Positions 7,844-16,002 of a stretch of DNA of 32,434 nucleotides are shown here, piece after piece; the first letter of the stretch is position 1, and every line of letters starts with the position of its first letter. The notes under the pieces are model-generated. The model worked only from the letters and a program-made list of their open reading frames with translations, made no database searches and was not told where the DNA came from. The stretch covers positions 1-32,434 of the forward strand of contig CANRBP010000005.1 of assembly GCA_947628875.1 (NCBI GenBank). The letters are read 5' to 3'. The translations under genes and the position numbers were made by a program. The stretch comes from an uncultured Lachnospira sp. Lineage in GTDB: Bacteria > Bacillota > Clostridia > Lachnospirales > Lachnospiraceae.

Positions 7844-8062
7844 ATGAACTCAAAAGGCTTTGATTATACAGCTCTTACAATTGTGATCATAGGTGCCATA
7901 AACTGGGGATTGATCGGCTTTTTTAACTTCAACCTGGTTTCATTTATATTTGGCCAGGCTACATGGATAAGCCGGATCATCTATGCAGTTGTCGGACTCT
8001 GCGGTCTGTACCTTGTCAGCGCATACGGCAGGATCACAGATATGAGCCAGCAGTCATTATAA
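7844..8062 (+). CDS. DUF378 domain-containing small membrane protein
   Basis: A 72-residue protein with two membrane segments, recognised as the DUF378 family by the conserved TALTIVIIGAINWGLIGFFN opening, the FNLVSFIFG turn and the RIIYAVVGLCGLY second span. Its function is unknown. AGGAGG lies seven bases before the ATG. It is the only plus-strand gene in the window, transcribed away from the HlyD-like operon and toward the methylglyoxal-synthase-like gene, so it stands as a single-gene unit between two large minus-strand operons. Confidence 0.88.
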   Translation: MNSKGFDYTALTIVIIGAINWGLIGFFNFNLVSFIFGQATWISRIIYAVVGLCGLYLVSAYGRITDMSQQSL

Positions 8063-8100
8063 AGGAAAAATATAATAAAACTTAACAGTCAAAGCTAAGT

Positions 8101-8161
8101 GTGAGGCACAGTACTTCCCGGCAGGACGGCCTATGCCGCAAGCGGCCGGAAGTACTTCCCG
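8101..8161. terminator. Composite inverted and direct repeat between convergent genes, possible bidirectional terminator
   Basis: AGTACTTCCCGGC (8110-8122) pairs with GCCGGAAGTACT (8145-8156) with one bulged base, and a GCCGC-AA-GCGGC hairpin lies inside. AGTACTTCCCG is also present as a direct copy at 8151-8161. The position between converging genes suits a two-way terminator, but neither side has a clear U tract. It could instead be a small repeated palindromic element. Confidence 0.4.
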
Positions 8162-8165
8162 CACT

Positions 8166-8561
8166 TTACTGATAAATTTCTCTCCATTCCATATCTCCGC
8201 GCTCAAGCGACTTTATCAGAAGTTCAGCTGTTGCGACATTGGTCGCAAGAGGTATGTTGTACATATCACAAAGCTTGCATACCTGGTCAGGGTTTGGATC
8301 ATGATCAAGCATGTTAACAGCTTCACGCAGAAAAATAACAAGATCTATCTGATTATGCTCTATCTGCACGCATAGCTGCTCAGTACCGCCAAGATGCCCG
8401 GCGAGGAATTTGTGAATGGACAGATTAGTCACCTCCTCAACCAGACGCCCGGTCGTCTCAGTCGCAAAAAGCTGGTTCTTATTCAAGATTCCCCTGTAAG
8501 CAATGCAAAAATTCTGCATCAGCTTTTTTTTGGCGTCATGCGCAATCAAACCAATATTCAT
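8166..8561 (-). CDS. Methylglyoxal synthase-like protein with altered active site
   Basis: A 131-residue protein of the methylglyoxal synthase fold; true members turn dihydroxyacetone phosphate into methylglyoxal and phosphate. The frame is intact and fold landmarks remain (IGLIAHDAKKK, VIFLRE, LCDMYNIPLATNVATAELLI). Key residues differ. The phosphate loop TGTTG reads TETTG (Glu35 for Gly46, E. coli numbering). GGDQQ reads GGTEQ (Thr60 for catalytic Asp71). RDPL reads REAV (Glu80 for Asp91). The HxPD motif reads HDPN (Asn90 for Asp101). His87, matching His98, is kept. It is probably catalytically dead or has a different substrate. GGAGG lies seven bases before the ATG, and it follows rodA by 20 bases as the last gene of the elongation/Min operon, where Clostridia often keep an mgsA gene. 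Confidence 0.8.
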   Translation of the reverse strand: MNIGLIAHDAKKKLMQNFCIAYRGILNKNQLFATETTGRLVEEVTNLSIHKFLAGHLGGTEQLCVQIEHNQIDLVIFLREAVNMLDHDPNPDQVCKLCDMYNIPLATNVATAELLIKSLERGDMEWREIYQ

Positions 8562-8581
8562 AAAAATTCCTCCCCCTTCTT

Positions 8582-9721
8582 TTATCCTCTGAAGTCAGGT
8601 GAAAAAATGTCGTCATCACGCTCAACATTGCGCTGAAGGCTGATATTTAAAACAATGCCCATAGAAATAAAAGTAGATACCAGCGAAGTCAGTCCGTAAC
8701 TGAAAAACGGCAAAGGCAGTCCGGTATTAGGCATCAGCCAGGTCACGACACATATGTTAATAAAACTCTGGAAGGCGATATAGGCCGCAATGCCGCAGCA
8801 AACCAGGCGTCCTGCAAAATCCTTCGCCTTTATGGCAACAATTATACACTCTAACACTATCCATGACAATAGTAGAATTGTACAGCAGCAGCCCACAAAA
8901 CCTAATTCTTCGCCGATTACCGCAAAAATGAAATCCGTGTGCGCCTCTGCAATAAAATTGCCGTTCTTGAGTGAGGAAGGGTCGTCATTGTTCAGGCCTT
9001 TCCCGGACAGCTGGCCGGAACCTACAGCCTGTACGGAATATTCCTGCTGGTACGTGCCATCGCTGTATTTTTCCGGATCAATAAATGACATGATCCGGTC
9101 GCGCTGATATCCTTCAAGAAGCTTCTGATCGGGATTGCTGATATACAGCAGCAATCCTGCACTGATCGGCACCAGGATTAACAGGCTTATGCCGATGATC
9201 CGGTAACTCAATCCCGCGCAGAATATAATAGTCAGCAGTATCGTGATAATAACGATCGTTGTTGACAGGTCAGGCTGCGTAACGATCAGAAACAGCGGAA
9301 CAGCAAGCAGCGCAGCCAGTATCATCAAAAACTGCCAGGTATTCAGGCGGTCTTTGTAGATGGCAATCAGTTTGGCCGTAAACAGTATCAGCAGTATTTT
9401 TGAAAGCTCAGATGGCTGGAACTGGAAACCGTGTATATTTATCCAGCGCTGTGCGCCCTTTGACGATTTTCCTGCAATCGGGACAGCAATCAAAAGCGCG
9501 ATATTTACAAGATAACACAGCCAGTAAAATCTGAGCAGCCAGGTATAATCCACAAAGGAGATCAGCACCATCACTATGGTTGCAAGCACAAGGCCGATTT
9601 CCTGGCGCATGGTATAAGCAGGGTTTGCACTGTTAATTATAACGATGCCAAATACAGCCGTTATGATCAGCAATATGAAAAGCCTGAAATTATAGGAACG
9701 GAGCTGATATTTTTTTAACAT
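8582..9721 (-). CDS. rodA: Rod-shape SEDS glycosyltransferase RodA
   Basis: A 379-residue polytopic protein of the FtsW/RodA/SpoVE (SEDS) family with about ten membrane segments. SEDS proteins polymerise lipid II into glycan strands together with a class B PBP. The family signatures are visible: FQPSELSKI (residues 101-109), a QPDLST segment (149-154), the extracellular GNFIAEAHTDFIFAVIGEELG segment with the catalytic Asp near residue 263, and a C-terminal TGLPLPFFSYGLTSLV. FtsW and SpoVE are alternatives by family, but the operon with MreBCD and PBP2 argues for the elongation enzyme. GAGG lies seven bases before the ATG. The long PBP2 encoded upstream in the same array is its likely partner. 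Confidence 0.9.
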   Translation of the reverse strand: MLKKYQLRSYNFRLFILLIITAVFGIVIINSANPAYTMRQEIGLVLATIVMVLISFVDYTWLLRFYWLCYLVNIALLIAVPIAGKSSKGAQRWINIHGFQFQPSELSKILLILFTAKLIAIYKDRLNTWQFLMILAALLAVPLFLIVTQPDLSTTIVIITILLTIIFCAGLSYRIIGISLLILVPISAGLLLYISNPDQKLLEGYQRDRIMSFIDPEKYSDGTYQQEYSVQAVGSGQLSGKGLNNDDPSSLKNGNFIAEAHTDFIFAVIGEELGFVGCCCTILLLSWIVLECIIVAIKAKDFAGRLVCCGIAAYIAFQSFINICVVTWLMPNTGLPLPFFSYGLTSLVSTFISMGIVLNISLQRNVERDDDIFSPDFRG

Positions 9722-9770
9722 ACAAACGCCTCTTTCTGAACAATTTTAATTTATAGTCATTTGGAAGGCT

Positions 9771-10046
9771 TTACCGGTCGCTGCCGCGCATATCCTTAAT
9801 CGGTATATTGGCAAAAAGCGCCGGAACTGAACCGTTGTTATTGTCAGATTCCGTAGAAGTAATCTGAATATCAAGGCCTTCCGCATCTATAACCATATAT
9901 TTTGATATTACTTTTATAATATCATTCTTAATCATTTCCATGACTTCCGGGGAACAGTTTGCCCGGTCGGAAACCAGTAAAAGCTTAAGCCTGTCTTTTG
10001 CAACATCACTAGAGCCTTTTTTCTTAAATAAATCCATTAAGCTCAT
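9771..10046 (-). CDS. minE: Cell division topological specificity factor MinE
   Basis: A 91-residue protein that binds MinD at the membrane, stimulates its ATPase and drives Min pole-to-pole movement. The N-terminal MSLMDLFKKK matches the membrane-targeting helix. The anti-MinCD stretch (DVAKDRLKLLLVSDRANCSP) and the following helix and strand match the family. I prefer the ATG at 10046 because it gives the standard N-terminus and has GGGAG six bases upstream. However, the same frame is open upstream to 10130, and a GTG at 10118 has GGAGG exactly five bases before it, which would add 24 residues. The 93-base spacer after minD can fold into hairpins (for example around 10096-10120). It belongs to the minC-minD-minE-rodA run. 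Confidence 0.92.
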   Translation of the reverse strand: MSLMDLFKKKGSSDVAKDRLKLLLVSDRANCSPEVMEMIKNDIIKVISKYMVIDAEGLDIQITSTESDNNNGSVPALFANIPIKDMRGSDR

Positions 10047-10139
10047 CTTATTCTCCCATCTTAACTTAACCTGCGGATCCGCGCAGCGGCAAGATCCGTG
10101 CGTGAAAATGTTTTTCACACGTTCCTCCATGGCACATAA

Positions 10140-10949
10140 TTATTTTTTATCATTCTTAAACCAAGATGAAAACTTTTTAAAGAAGCCGCCCTTCCCGTTC
10201 AGATCAAGGAATGGCACTTCCTCGCCGATGATGCGCCTGCATATGTTCATAAATGCCCGTCCTGCAAGGCTGTCATCACCCACCAGCGGCTGCCCCTTGT
10301 TAGTGGCAACTACAATGTTCTCATCGTCCGGAACAGCACCGATCACGTTGAGCTGCAGTATATCGTTTACATCTTCAATTGACATCATTTCGCCGCGGTT
10401 TACCATATCCATGCGGATCCTGTTTACGATAAGATCCTCATGGTCTTTGAGGCCGTGCGCGTCCAGAAGCCCCACAATCCTGTCTGCATCCCTGATAGCG
10501 GAAACTTCCGGCGTTGTAACAACCAATGCCCTGTCGGCGCCTGCTATGGCATTTTGGAACCCCTGCTCTATTCCTGCCGGGCAATCCAGGATTATGTAAT
10601 CAAATCCTTCCGGATCCGCTTTAAGCTCGTCAAGCACTTTTATCATCTGCTCCGGCGTAATAGCAGACTTGTCCCTTGTCTGAGCAGTCGGCAGAAGATA
10701 CAGTTTTGGGCAGCGCTTGTCCGTGATCATAGCCTGCTTAATCCTGCAATTGCCTTCAACGACATCTACCAGGTTATAAACGATACGGTTTTCCAGGCCA
10801 AGCACGACATCAAGGTTGCGAAGTCCCGTATCTGTATCTACCATTACGACTTTTTTCCCCAGTTTTGCAAGCCCGGTACCTATGTTAGCTGTTGTAGTAG
10901 TTTTGCCAACGCCGCCTTTACCTGATGTTACAACTATTATCTCACTCAT
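10140..10949 (-). CDS. minD: Septum site-determining ATPase MinD
   Basis: A 269-residue ParA-like ATPase. ATP-bound MinD dimerises on the membrane and recruits MinC to block FtsZ rings away from midcell. The deviant Walker A GKGGVGKTT lies at residues 10-18, the DTDTGLRNLDVVLG switch follows, and a Walker B-like DYIILDCPAGIE and an NRIRMDMV segment are in place. The C-terminal helix (GFFKKFSSWFKNDKK) is the amphipathic membrane anchor. GGAGG five bases before the ATG fixes the start at 10949; the frame extending further upstream lacks such support. The 139-base spacer after minC holds a weak TTGATA-17-TAATTT promoter candidate and a 24-codon SD-led open frame ending on the minD ribosome binding site. 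Confidence 0.97.
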   Translation of the reverse strand: MSEIIVVTSGKGGVGKTTTTANIGTGLAKLGKKVVMVDTDTGLRNLDVVLGLENRIVYNLVDVVEGNCRIKQAMITDKRCPKLYLLPTAQTRDKSAITPEQMIKVLDELKADPEGFDYIILDCPAGIEQGFQNAIAGADRALVVTTPEVSAIRDADRIVGLLDAHGLKDHEDLIVNRIRMDMVNRGEMMSIEDVNDILQLNVIGAVPDDENIVVATNKGQPLVGDDSLAGRAFMNICRRIIGEEVPFLDLNGKGGFFKKFSSWFKNDKK

Positions 10950-11088
10950 TTTTACCTCCATTCCTGCGCTTCCTTTTGCGCATAACGGGTTTGTGGCAGA
11001 AGCTGTAATGCATATGCACAAATCACGTTATTTTCTCCAAATATTTATTAAATTACAATATGCTGCAATTTTTATCAATGGTTTTTTG

Positions 11089-11769
11089 TCAATTTATATG
11101 GATATCTTCCAATACATTCTGATCCAGGTTCTCAATATAAATATTATTGTCCTCCACAAAGGCTATCTTCGGCTGGATTACCTTGTGCTTTCCTTTTTTG
11201 GCTGATACGCTGTCAGAACTCCTTGCGATCACGTCCCCGATTTTTATCTGCATCGGGTTCATTTCAAGTGCGACCACAAAAGCATTCTCATTTCCGTTTG
11301 CCCCGGCCGTGACATTGCCCCGCAGTCCGCCAAGGATAATGACATTGCCCTTCGCTATGACGCGCCCTCCGGGATTTACATCGCCCAGTATTATGATGCT
11401 GCTCTCAGCCTCAAGCACCTGCCCTGAACGAAGTGTTCCTTTGTAAAACTGGCCGGAAGATGCGTTCTCTTCGTTCTGCTTTTTTTCAAGCGCCTGGACA
11501 AAACGGGAATCCATATCCTCATCATTATCAAGGATACATACAATGTTAAGCTCTGTTACATCTGATATGACATTCAGGATTTCACACTGCTCAACCGTTG
11601 ACATTTTCCTGCCCTCAAATGCTACAGCCATGCTGGCGTTGCCAAAGAATTTCGCAGATTGCTGGAACTTTTCCTGAACCTGAGATTTTAATGATTCAAA
11701 ATCTTCCTGGGCATCCAGCACGACAACAATCCCATGTTTATTGCCTTTAATAACAACTGAATTTTTCAC
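11089..11769 (-). CDS. minC: Septum site-determining protein MinC
   Basis: A 226-residue inhibitor of FtsZ assembly that is carried to the membrane by MinD. The N-terminal domain (about residues 1-100) is followed by a short linker and the C-terminal beta-helix (about 109-200). In the beta-helix, Gly-rich turns are visible: GTLRSGQVLEAE, LGDVNPGGRVIAKGN, ILGGLRGNVTAGANG and the MinD-contact side IKIGDVIARS. The start codon is GTG, with AGGAG eight bases upstream. It begins 33 bases after PBP2, so it is likely cotranscribed with the mre genes. The tail after the beta-helix is slightly longer than in E. coli. Confidence 0.93.
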   Translation of the reverse strand: MKNSVVIKGNKHGIVVVLDAQEDFESLKSQVQEKFQQSAKFFGNASMAVAFEGRKMSTVEQCEILNVISDVTELNIVCILDNDEDMDSRFVQALEKKQNEENASSGQFYKGTLRSGQVLEAESSIIILGDVNPGGRVIAKGNVIILGGLRGNVTAGANGNENAFVVALEMNPMQIKIGDVIARSSDSVSAKKGKHKVIQPKIAFVEDNNIYIENLDQNVLEDIHIN

Positions 11770-11802
11770 TTCTGACTCTCCTAACTGTTATTTTGAATAT
11801 TG

Positions 11803-14571
11803 TTATTCTATCCCATAGTATATTTTGTAAACTTCAGCCATCAAATCAATGGAAGTGTTTGAAGTATATCCGTTTGGTATGGATACGGCCATGGCCACCT
11901 CTGGCGCATTGTAAGGCGCATAGCTGATCAGCAGCGAATGGTCAGGCTCTTTTTTGTTCTCCTGCGCCGTTCCGGATTTTGCTGCAATGGACAGGTTCAT
12001 GCGGCTAAGTGAAACATAAGAGCTGCCTGCCATTATCATGCCTGAATGGACTGCGTTCCATGTGCTTGCGGAGAGCTGCATCTGATTGGCAGCCTCCGCC
12101 TGGTTATCACGTACCAGATTGCCATCTGAATCTGTAATTTTGTCAACAAGCGTCAGGTTATAGCAAGTGCCTGAGTTGGCGATCGTTGACACATATCTTG
12201 CCAGATTGAGGCAGCTGTACAGGTGCGAACCCTGTCCGATGGCTGATGTGATTGCATTCGTATTTGACGCCGATGGCGCTTTTTCTGGTATTTCAATGCC
12301 TGAAAGCGTTGCAAGCCCAAGCTGTTCTGCATACTTCTGCAGCAGAGAAGTCCCATATGTGCTGTTGTAACGCCCGTTACTGCTGCATGCAAGCTCATAG
12401 CCTACATTATAGAAATATACATTGCAGGAGTCGCGTATGGCAGTCGGCACTGTCTCGCTGCCATGCCCGTATAACTGCCAGCAGCGTGGGTTCGGCGTGA
12501 CTTTCGTAAAAGCGCCGGAGCAATAATAAGTGCTTCCTGCACTGATAAGCCCGGTATCCATCGCAGTTATTGCTGAACATATCTTAAATGTGGAACCCGG
12601 CGCCGTCTGTGACTGTGTAGCCCAGTTATACAGCGGTGTTGATTTATCGCTGTTGAGCTGCCTGTAATATTCTGCGTCAACAGAGCCGGACAGCCGGTTA
12701 TTATCATAGCTTGGGTATGATACCAGCGCAAGGACATCACCATTGTTAGGATCCACTATCACGCATGAGCCGGAACACGGACGCAGCGCAAGCTGCGCCG
12801 GCGTGATCGTCTTTGTTTCGATTGCTTTTGATATAAAATCATATGCAGACTGACGGCCTGAGACGAGCGACTGGTAGTCATCATCGCTGTCAAGCACGCC
12901 CTGCTCAAACAGCAGCATGCACACCTGCCTTCCTGAAATGCTTCCCGATTCCACAAGATACTTGTACATTTTCTTATGGAAATCAGTGTCAGTTTCAAGT
13001 GCGTTAAAAATATATTCCAGCAGCGCGTCATATGACTCCTGAAGGCTGGTATACTGCTGCGTTGTCAGCGTTGTCATGTCTATCCAGTTTTTTGCAATCG
13101 CATATTTTAACAGTTCCTCAAGGCTTGTGGAATTTCCATCATTCCAGTTGCGGTATACGGAATCGTTCACATCAACATTATCGCTGTTAAAGATATTCTC
13201 CGCCCTCAGCAGATCCTTATAAATATACCATATATATGCCTGATTTTCTTCGCTGAGTTTCCCGTATTCGGTCGGCGAATCAGTCAGCTCCGCGTGAAGC
13301 CAGCTCATCGTAGCGCCTTTTTTCTGCTGGAAGGCAGAATAAATATTCCGCTCGTTCTCATGCTCTCCGGCAGCTATCTTATCAAGCGATACGATATTAT
13401 TGTCGATAAGCGCAAAATAAATTTCCTTGGCAGTGATGTAAATAGCAGATACATCTCCGGAACTGTTATATGTGTATTTGGTGTCGCCGTTTGTCATATT
13501 GTTCCGGATAATGGAAACAAGTTCATTTTCTATTGCTTCATATATAGCCTTCTGCCAGTTGATGTCAATTGTAAGATATACGTCATTTCCGGCCACGGCT
13601 TCTGTTTCATTTAAAACCTCGGTTATGCGCCCAACGGTATCGACATAAACTGTCCTTGAACCTTTTTTCCCGGACAGTTCAAGCTCCATTGACTGCTCAA
13701 TGCCGGTCTTGCCGACAACATCATTTGCCTCATAGGAGTCATTTTTTGCTTTCAGATCTTCCAGCTCAGATGATGATATGGTTCCTGTATAGCCAAGGAT
13801 CTGTGAACAGTAAACGCTGTCCACATATCTGCGTATATACTGCTCCTCCACAGTCACGCCAACAAGCTCTCCTGAATTTTCAAGGATCGCAGCAACCGTC
13901 TCATCAGAAACCTCATTGGCAATCGTAAATGCCATATACCTGTTGTAGGAATTGGCTGACATGCTAAGCCGCAGGCTGATTATTTCAAGCAGATGCTCCG
14001 GCGAACAGCTGTCCCTGTCAATGCCGTAGCGCTCGCATTCAAAATCAACCATCTGATTCGCTGTTGATGCTTTTTCTTCGTCCGTCAGCTCGCCGATTGT
14101 CGCCTTTCCGTAAGAATCCCTCTGGAACCTGAGAAGCGGCATTCCTGAAACAGTGTACTCAAACATGTCCTCTTCGCCATTATTCCCCGCATACTCTATC
14201 TGGAAATTATTGTAATAGCTGTCGCCTTTTGACTCGATTATCTGCAAAGTCTTTTCAATAGCATTGTTGACCGCTGCATTTTTAGTCTCATTATCCTTAT
14301 AAATGCCGCTGTCGCTTATTTTTACGGCGAACGCCAGATCGTTGTAGGCCAGCAGGACGCCGTTGCGGTCAAAAATCCTTCCTCGGGTCGCCGCCACGCT
14401 GGTTGTTTTCTTAATCGAATCTGACAGGTTTGTCATGTATGACTCGCCGTTGATTATCTGCAGAGTAAACAGGCGGTTGACCAGTATGCCGACCATAAGC
14501 GTAAAAACAAGTGCAAGCGGAAGCAGTCTTGATCTTAACAAACTAAGCACATAATCAAATATTTCTCTCAT
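11803..14571 (-). CDS. Class B penicillin-binding protein 2 (elongasome transpeptidase), long form
   Basis: A 922-residue membrane-anchored DD-transpeptidase that cross-links peptidoglycan during rod elongation. One membrane segment (about 14-32) is followed by the PBP dimerisation domain (RGRIFDRNGVLLAYN to about residue 320) and the transpeptidase domain. Active-site motifs are intact: PGSTFK (Ser660), SCN (715-717) and KSGTAQ (865-870). Between VYLTIDINWQKAIYEAI (ends about 347) and CVIVDPNNGDVLALVSYPSY (starts about 603) lies about 250 residues of mostly helical, acidic sequence that most PBP2 proteins lack. The start overlaps the mreD end by 17 bases. AGGAGG is 13 bases before the ATG, so the in-frame TTG at 14574 or another codon nearby could also initiate. 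The locus implies RodA and MreBCD as partners (mrdA-like). Confidence 0.92.
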   Translation of the reverse strand: MREIFDYVLSLLRSRLLPLALVFTLMVGILVNRLFTLQIINGESYMTNLSDSIKKTTSVAATRGRIFDRNGVLLAYNDLAFAVKISDSGIYKDNETKNAAVNNAIEKTLQIIESKGDSYYNNFQIEYAGNNGEEDMFEYTVSGMPLLRFQRDSYGKATIGELTDEEKASTANQMVDFECERYGIDRDSCSPEHLLEIISLRLSMSANSYNRYMAFTIANEVSDETVAAILENSGELVGVTVEEQYIRRYVDSVYCSQILGYTGTISSSELEDLKAKNDSYEANDVVGKTGIEQSMELELSGKKGSRTVYVDTVGRITEVLNETEAVAGNDVYLTIDINWQKAIYEAIENELVSIIRNNMTNGDTKYTYNSSGDVSAIYITAKEIYFALIDNNIVSLDKIAAGEHENERNIYSAFQQKKGATMSWLHAELTDSPTEYGKLSEENQAYIWYIYKDLLRAENIFNSDNVDVNDSVYRNWNDGNSTSLEELLKYAIAKNWIDMTTLTTQQYTSLQESYDALLEYIFNALETDTDFHKKMYKYLVESGSISGRQVCMLLFEQGVLDSDDDYQSLVSGRQSAYDFISKAIETKTITPAQLALRPCSGSCVIVDPNNGDVLALVSYPSYDNNRLSGSVDAEYYRQLNSDKSTPLYNWATQSQTAPGSTFKICSAITAMDTGLISAGSTYYCSGAFTKVTPNPRCWQLYGHGSETVPTAIRDSCNVYFYNVGYELACSSNGRYNSTYGTSLLQKYAEQLGLATLSGIEIPEKAPSASNTNAITSAIGQGSHLYSCLNLARYVSTIANSGTCYNLTLVDKITDSDGNLVRDNQAEAANQMQLSASTWNAVHSGMIMAGSSYVSLSRMNLSIAAKSGTAQENKKEPDHSLLISYAPYNAPEVAMAVSIPNGYTSNTSIDLMAEVYKIYYGIE

Positions 14572-15085
14572 CAAAATTATGCATCCTCCTCTTATCCTTG
14601 CTGTACAGCTTTGTGTTGAGGTAAGCAAGCGGCTTATACAGCGCAACAAATACAATGGTCGTATAGATGACCTCCGGCAGTATGAACCGGGATATAAAAT
14701 ACATGGCGTTCAGCCTGTTGTGCAGCAGGAAGTTGCCGACATAGGACAAAAAACCGAAACTGAAGCTGCCGGCCACAAGCACTGCAAGCGGCACCAGCAT
14801 TTCATTCTGCTCATATTTCTGATAAAAAACGCCGGCAAAATAGCCGATATAGACAAATACCAGCGCGGAGAAGCCAAACAGGCCTGAAAAAAACAGGTCG
14901 TACAGGATTCCTGCAAAAAATCCGGCGAACATTCCCTCATTTTTGCCGTTCAAAAAACCGAATACTACAGGAAGGATTACAAGCAGGTTCGGCATGATGC
15001 CTCCTATGCAAACAGCTCTCCCCATTGACACCTGGAGGACATAAAAAAATAAAACTAAAACCAGTTCTGCAAGCTTTCTTTTCAT
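14555..15085 (-). CDS. mreD: Rod shape-determining protein MreD
   Basis: A 176-residue integral membrane protein of the elongation complex, with five to six hydrophobic segments and almost no soluble part. The family is recognised by size, the opening LVLVLFFYVLQVSMGRAV, the PNLLVILPVVFGFLNGKNEGMFAGF segment and the position after mreC. MreD links the MreB filament system to MreC and the synthases; its precise action is not known. GGAGG lies 11 bases before the ATG, somewhat far. The basic C-terminus (SKDKRRMHNFDERNI) overlaps the PBP2 start by 17 bases, consistent with translational coupling. Confidence 0.88.
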   Translation of the reverse strand: MKRKLAELVLVLFFYVLQVSMGRAVCIGGIMPNLLVILPVVFGFLNGKNEGMFAGFFAGILYDLFFSGLFGFSALVFVYIGYFAGVFYQKYEQNEMLVPLAVLVAGSFSFGFLSYVGNFLLHNRLNAMYFISRFILPEVIYTTIVFVALYKPLAYLNTKLYSKDKRRMHNFDERNI

Positions 15086-15113
15086 TTTAACAGATTCCTC
15101 CCCGGCTCTTTTT

Positions 15114-15968
15114 TCAGCCTTCCTCCAGCTTTTCTTTCTTCTGTTTGATGATCAGCACTTCCTGGATATGCGCAAAATCGACAGCAGGCAGCAAATAGCC
15201 GGACTGTGTCAGGTTGTTTGGGTCGGTTGCAACGTCCTTGGCATAACCTATCAGGATACCCTGCAGGTACTTGTCGCTGATATTGGAAGTCACAATCTTG
15301 TCTCCGTTGCGTATCTCCAATCCGCTCTTAAAATAACGCAGATGGATAAGTCCTGAATCCATCAGCTCAATGTCGCCCTCCACCGTGCATATATCCCCGG
15401 TGTCAATAAGCATCGCGCTGACATAGCTGTTATCCTCAATAATAGTTTTAACAATGGAGTAATTGAGTCCGACATCTGTTATGATGCCTACGAGCCCTCC
15501 TCCGGCGATCACATTCATATCTTTTTCAATGCCATCGCGGCTGCCCTTGTCTACCGTGAATGTGCTGTACCAGTTTGTTGATGTCGTTCCTATTACCCTT
15601 GCTGCGACCTTCTCATATCCCGGATACTTCTCATCAAGCTCGTAGAGCTGCCTGAGGCGATCCAGCTCATAACTTTCCTGCTTAAGCTGGTTATTTTCCT
15701 CGACAAGGCTGTCTACCTGCCCCTGCAGCTTTTTGTTCTCTTCAAGCACGCTGTTTAATTCCTGCAAGGTGTCATATTTCCCGGCAACCCAGAGCCCGAT
15801 GTAGTTCATTCCCTTCTGCAGCGGCATGACGACTGTTGAAACTGCATCCCTGAGCGGCGCAACCAGCCTGTCAGTAAAAAAGCTGGTGCCTATAAATGCC
15901 GCGCACAGGACTGTCACAGCTATAAGTATATATTTTGAATTCATGAGTGCAGATAATTTATTTTTCAT
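15114..15968 (-). CDS. mreC: Rod shape-determining protein MreC
   Basis: A 284-residue bitopic protein that activates the RodA-PBP2 pair from the outer face of the membrane. It has an N-terminal membrane segment (about 13-31), a coiled coil (about 60-110, ELNSVLEENKKLQGQVDSLV and continuing) and two beta domains (ARVIGTTSTNWYSTFTVDKG, AGGGLVGIITDVGLNYSIVKTI, NGDKIVTSNISDKYLQGILIGY). The C-terminal EVLIIKQKKEKLEEG is charged. The length is typical. It lies 34 bases after mreB and 28 bases before mreD. The ribosome binding site is weak (AAGGG upstream of the ATG), which may rely on coupling to mreB translation. Confidence 0.94.
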   Translation of the reverse strand: MKNKLSALMNSKYILIAVTVLCAAFIGTSFFTDRLVAPLRDAVSTVVMPLQKGMNYIGLWVAGKYDTLQELNSVLEENKKLQGQVDSLVEENNQLKQESYELDRLRQLYELDEKYPGYEKVAARVIGTTSTNWYSTFTVDKGSRDGIEKDMNVIAGGGLVGIITDVGLNYSIVKTIIEDNSYVSAMLIDTGDICTVEGDIELMDSGLIHLRYFKSGLEIRNGDKIVTSNISDKYLQGILIGYAKDVATDPNNLTQSGYLLPAVDFAHIQEVLIIKQKKEKLEEG

Positions 15969-16002
15969 GGATACCGGCCCTTCACTGCTTATTCAAAATT
16001 TT

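Noticed and set aside
8166-8561. mgsA pseudogene with frameshift
   Set aside because: The frame is intact, of normal length and has a strong ribosome binding site; only active-site residues have changed.
9940-10599. Plus-strand open frame of 219 codons across minE and minD
   Set aside because: It is antisense to two well-supported genes, has no recognisable domain and shows the composition of a shadow frame.
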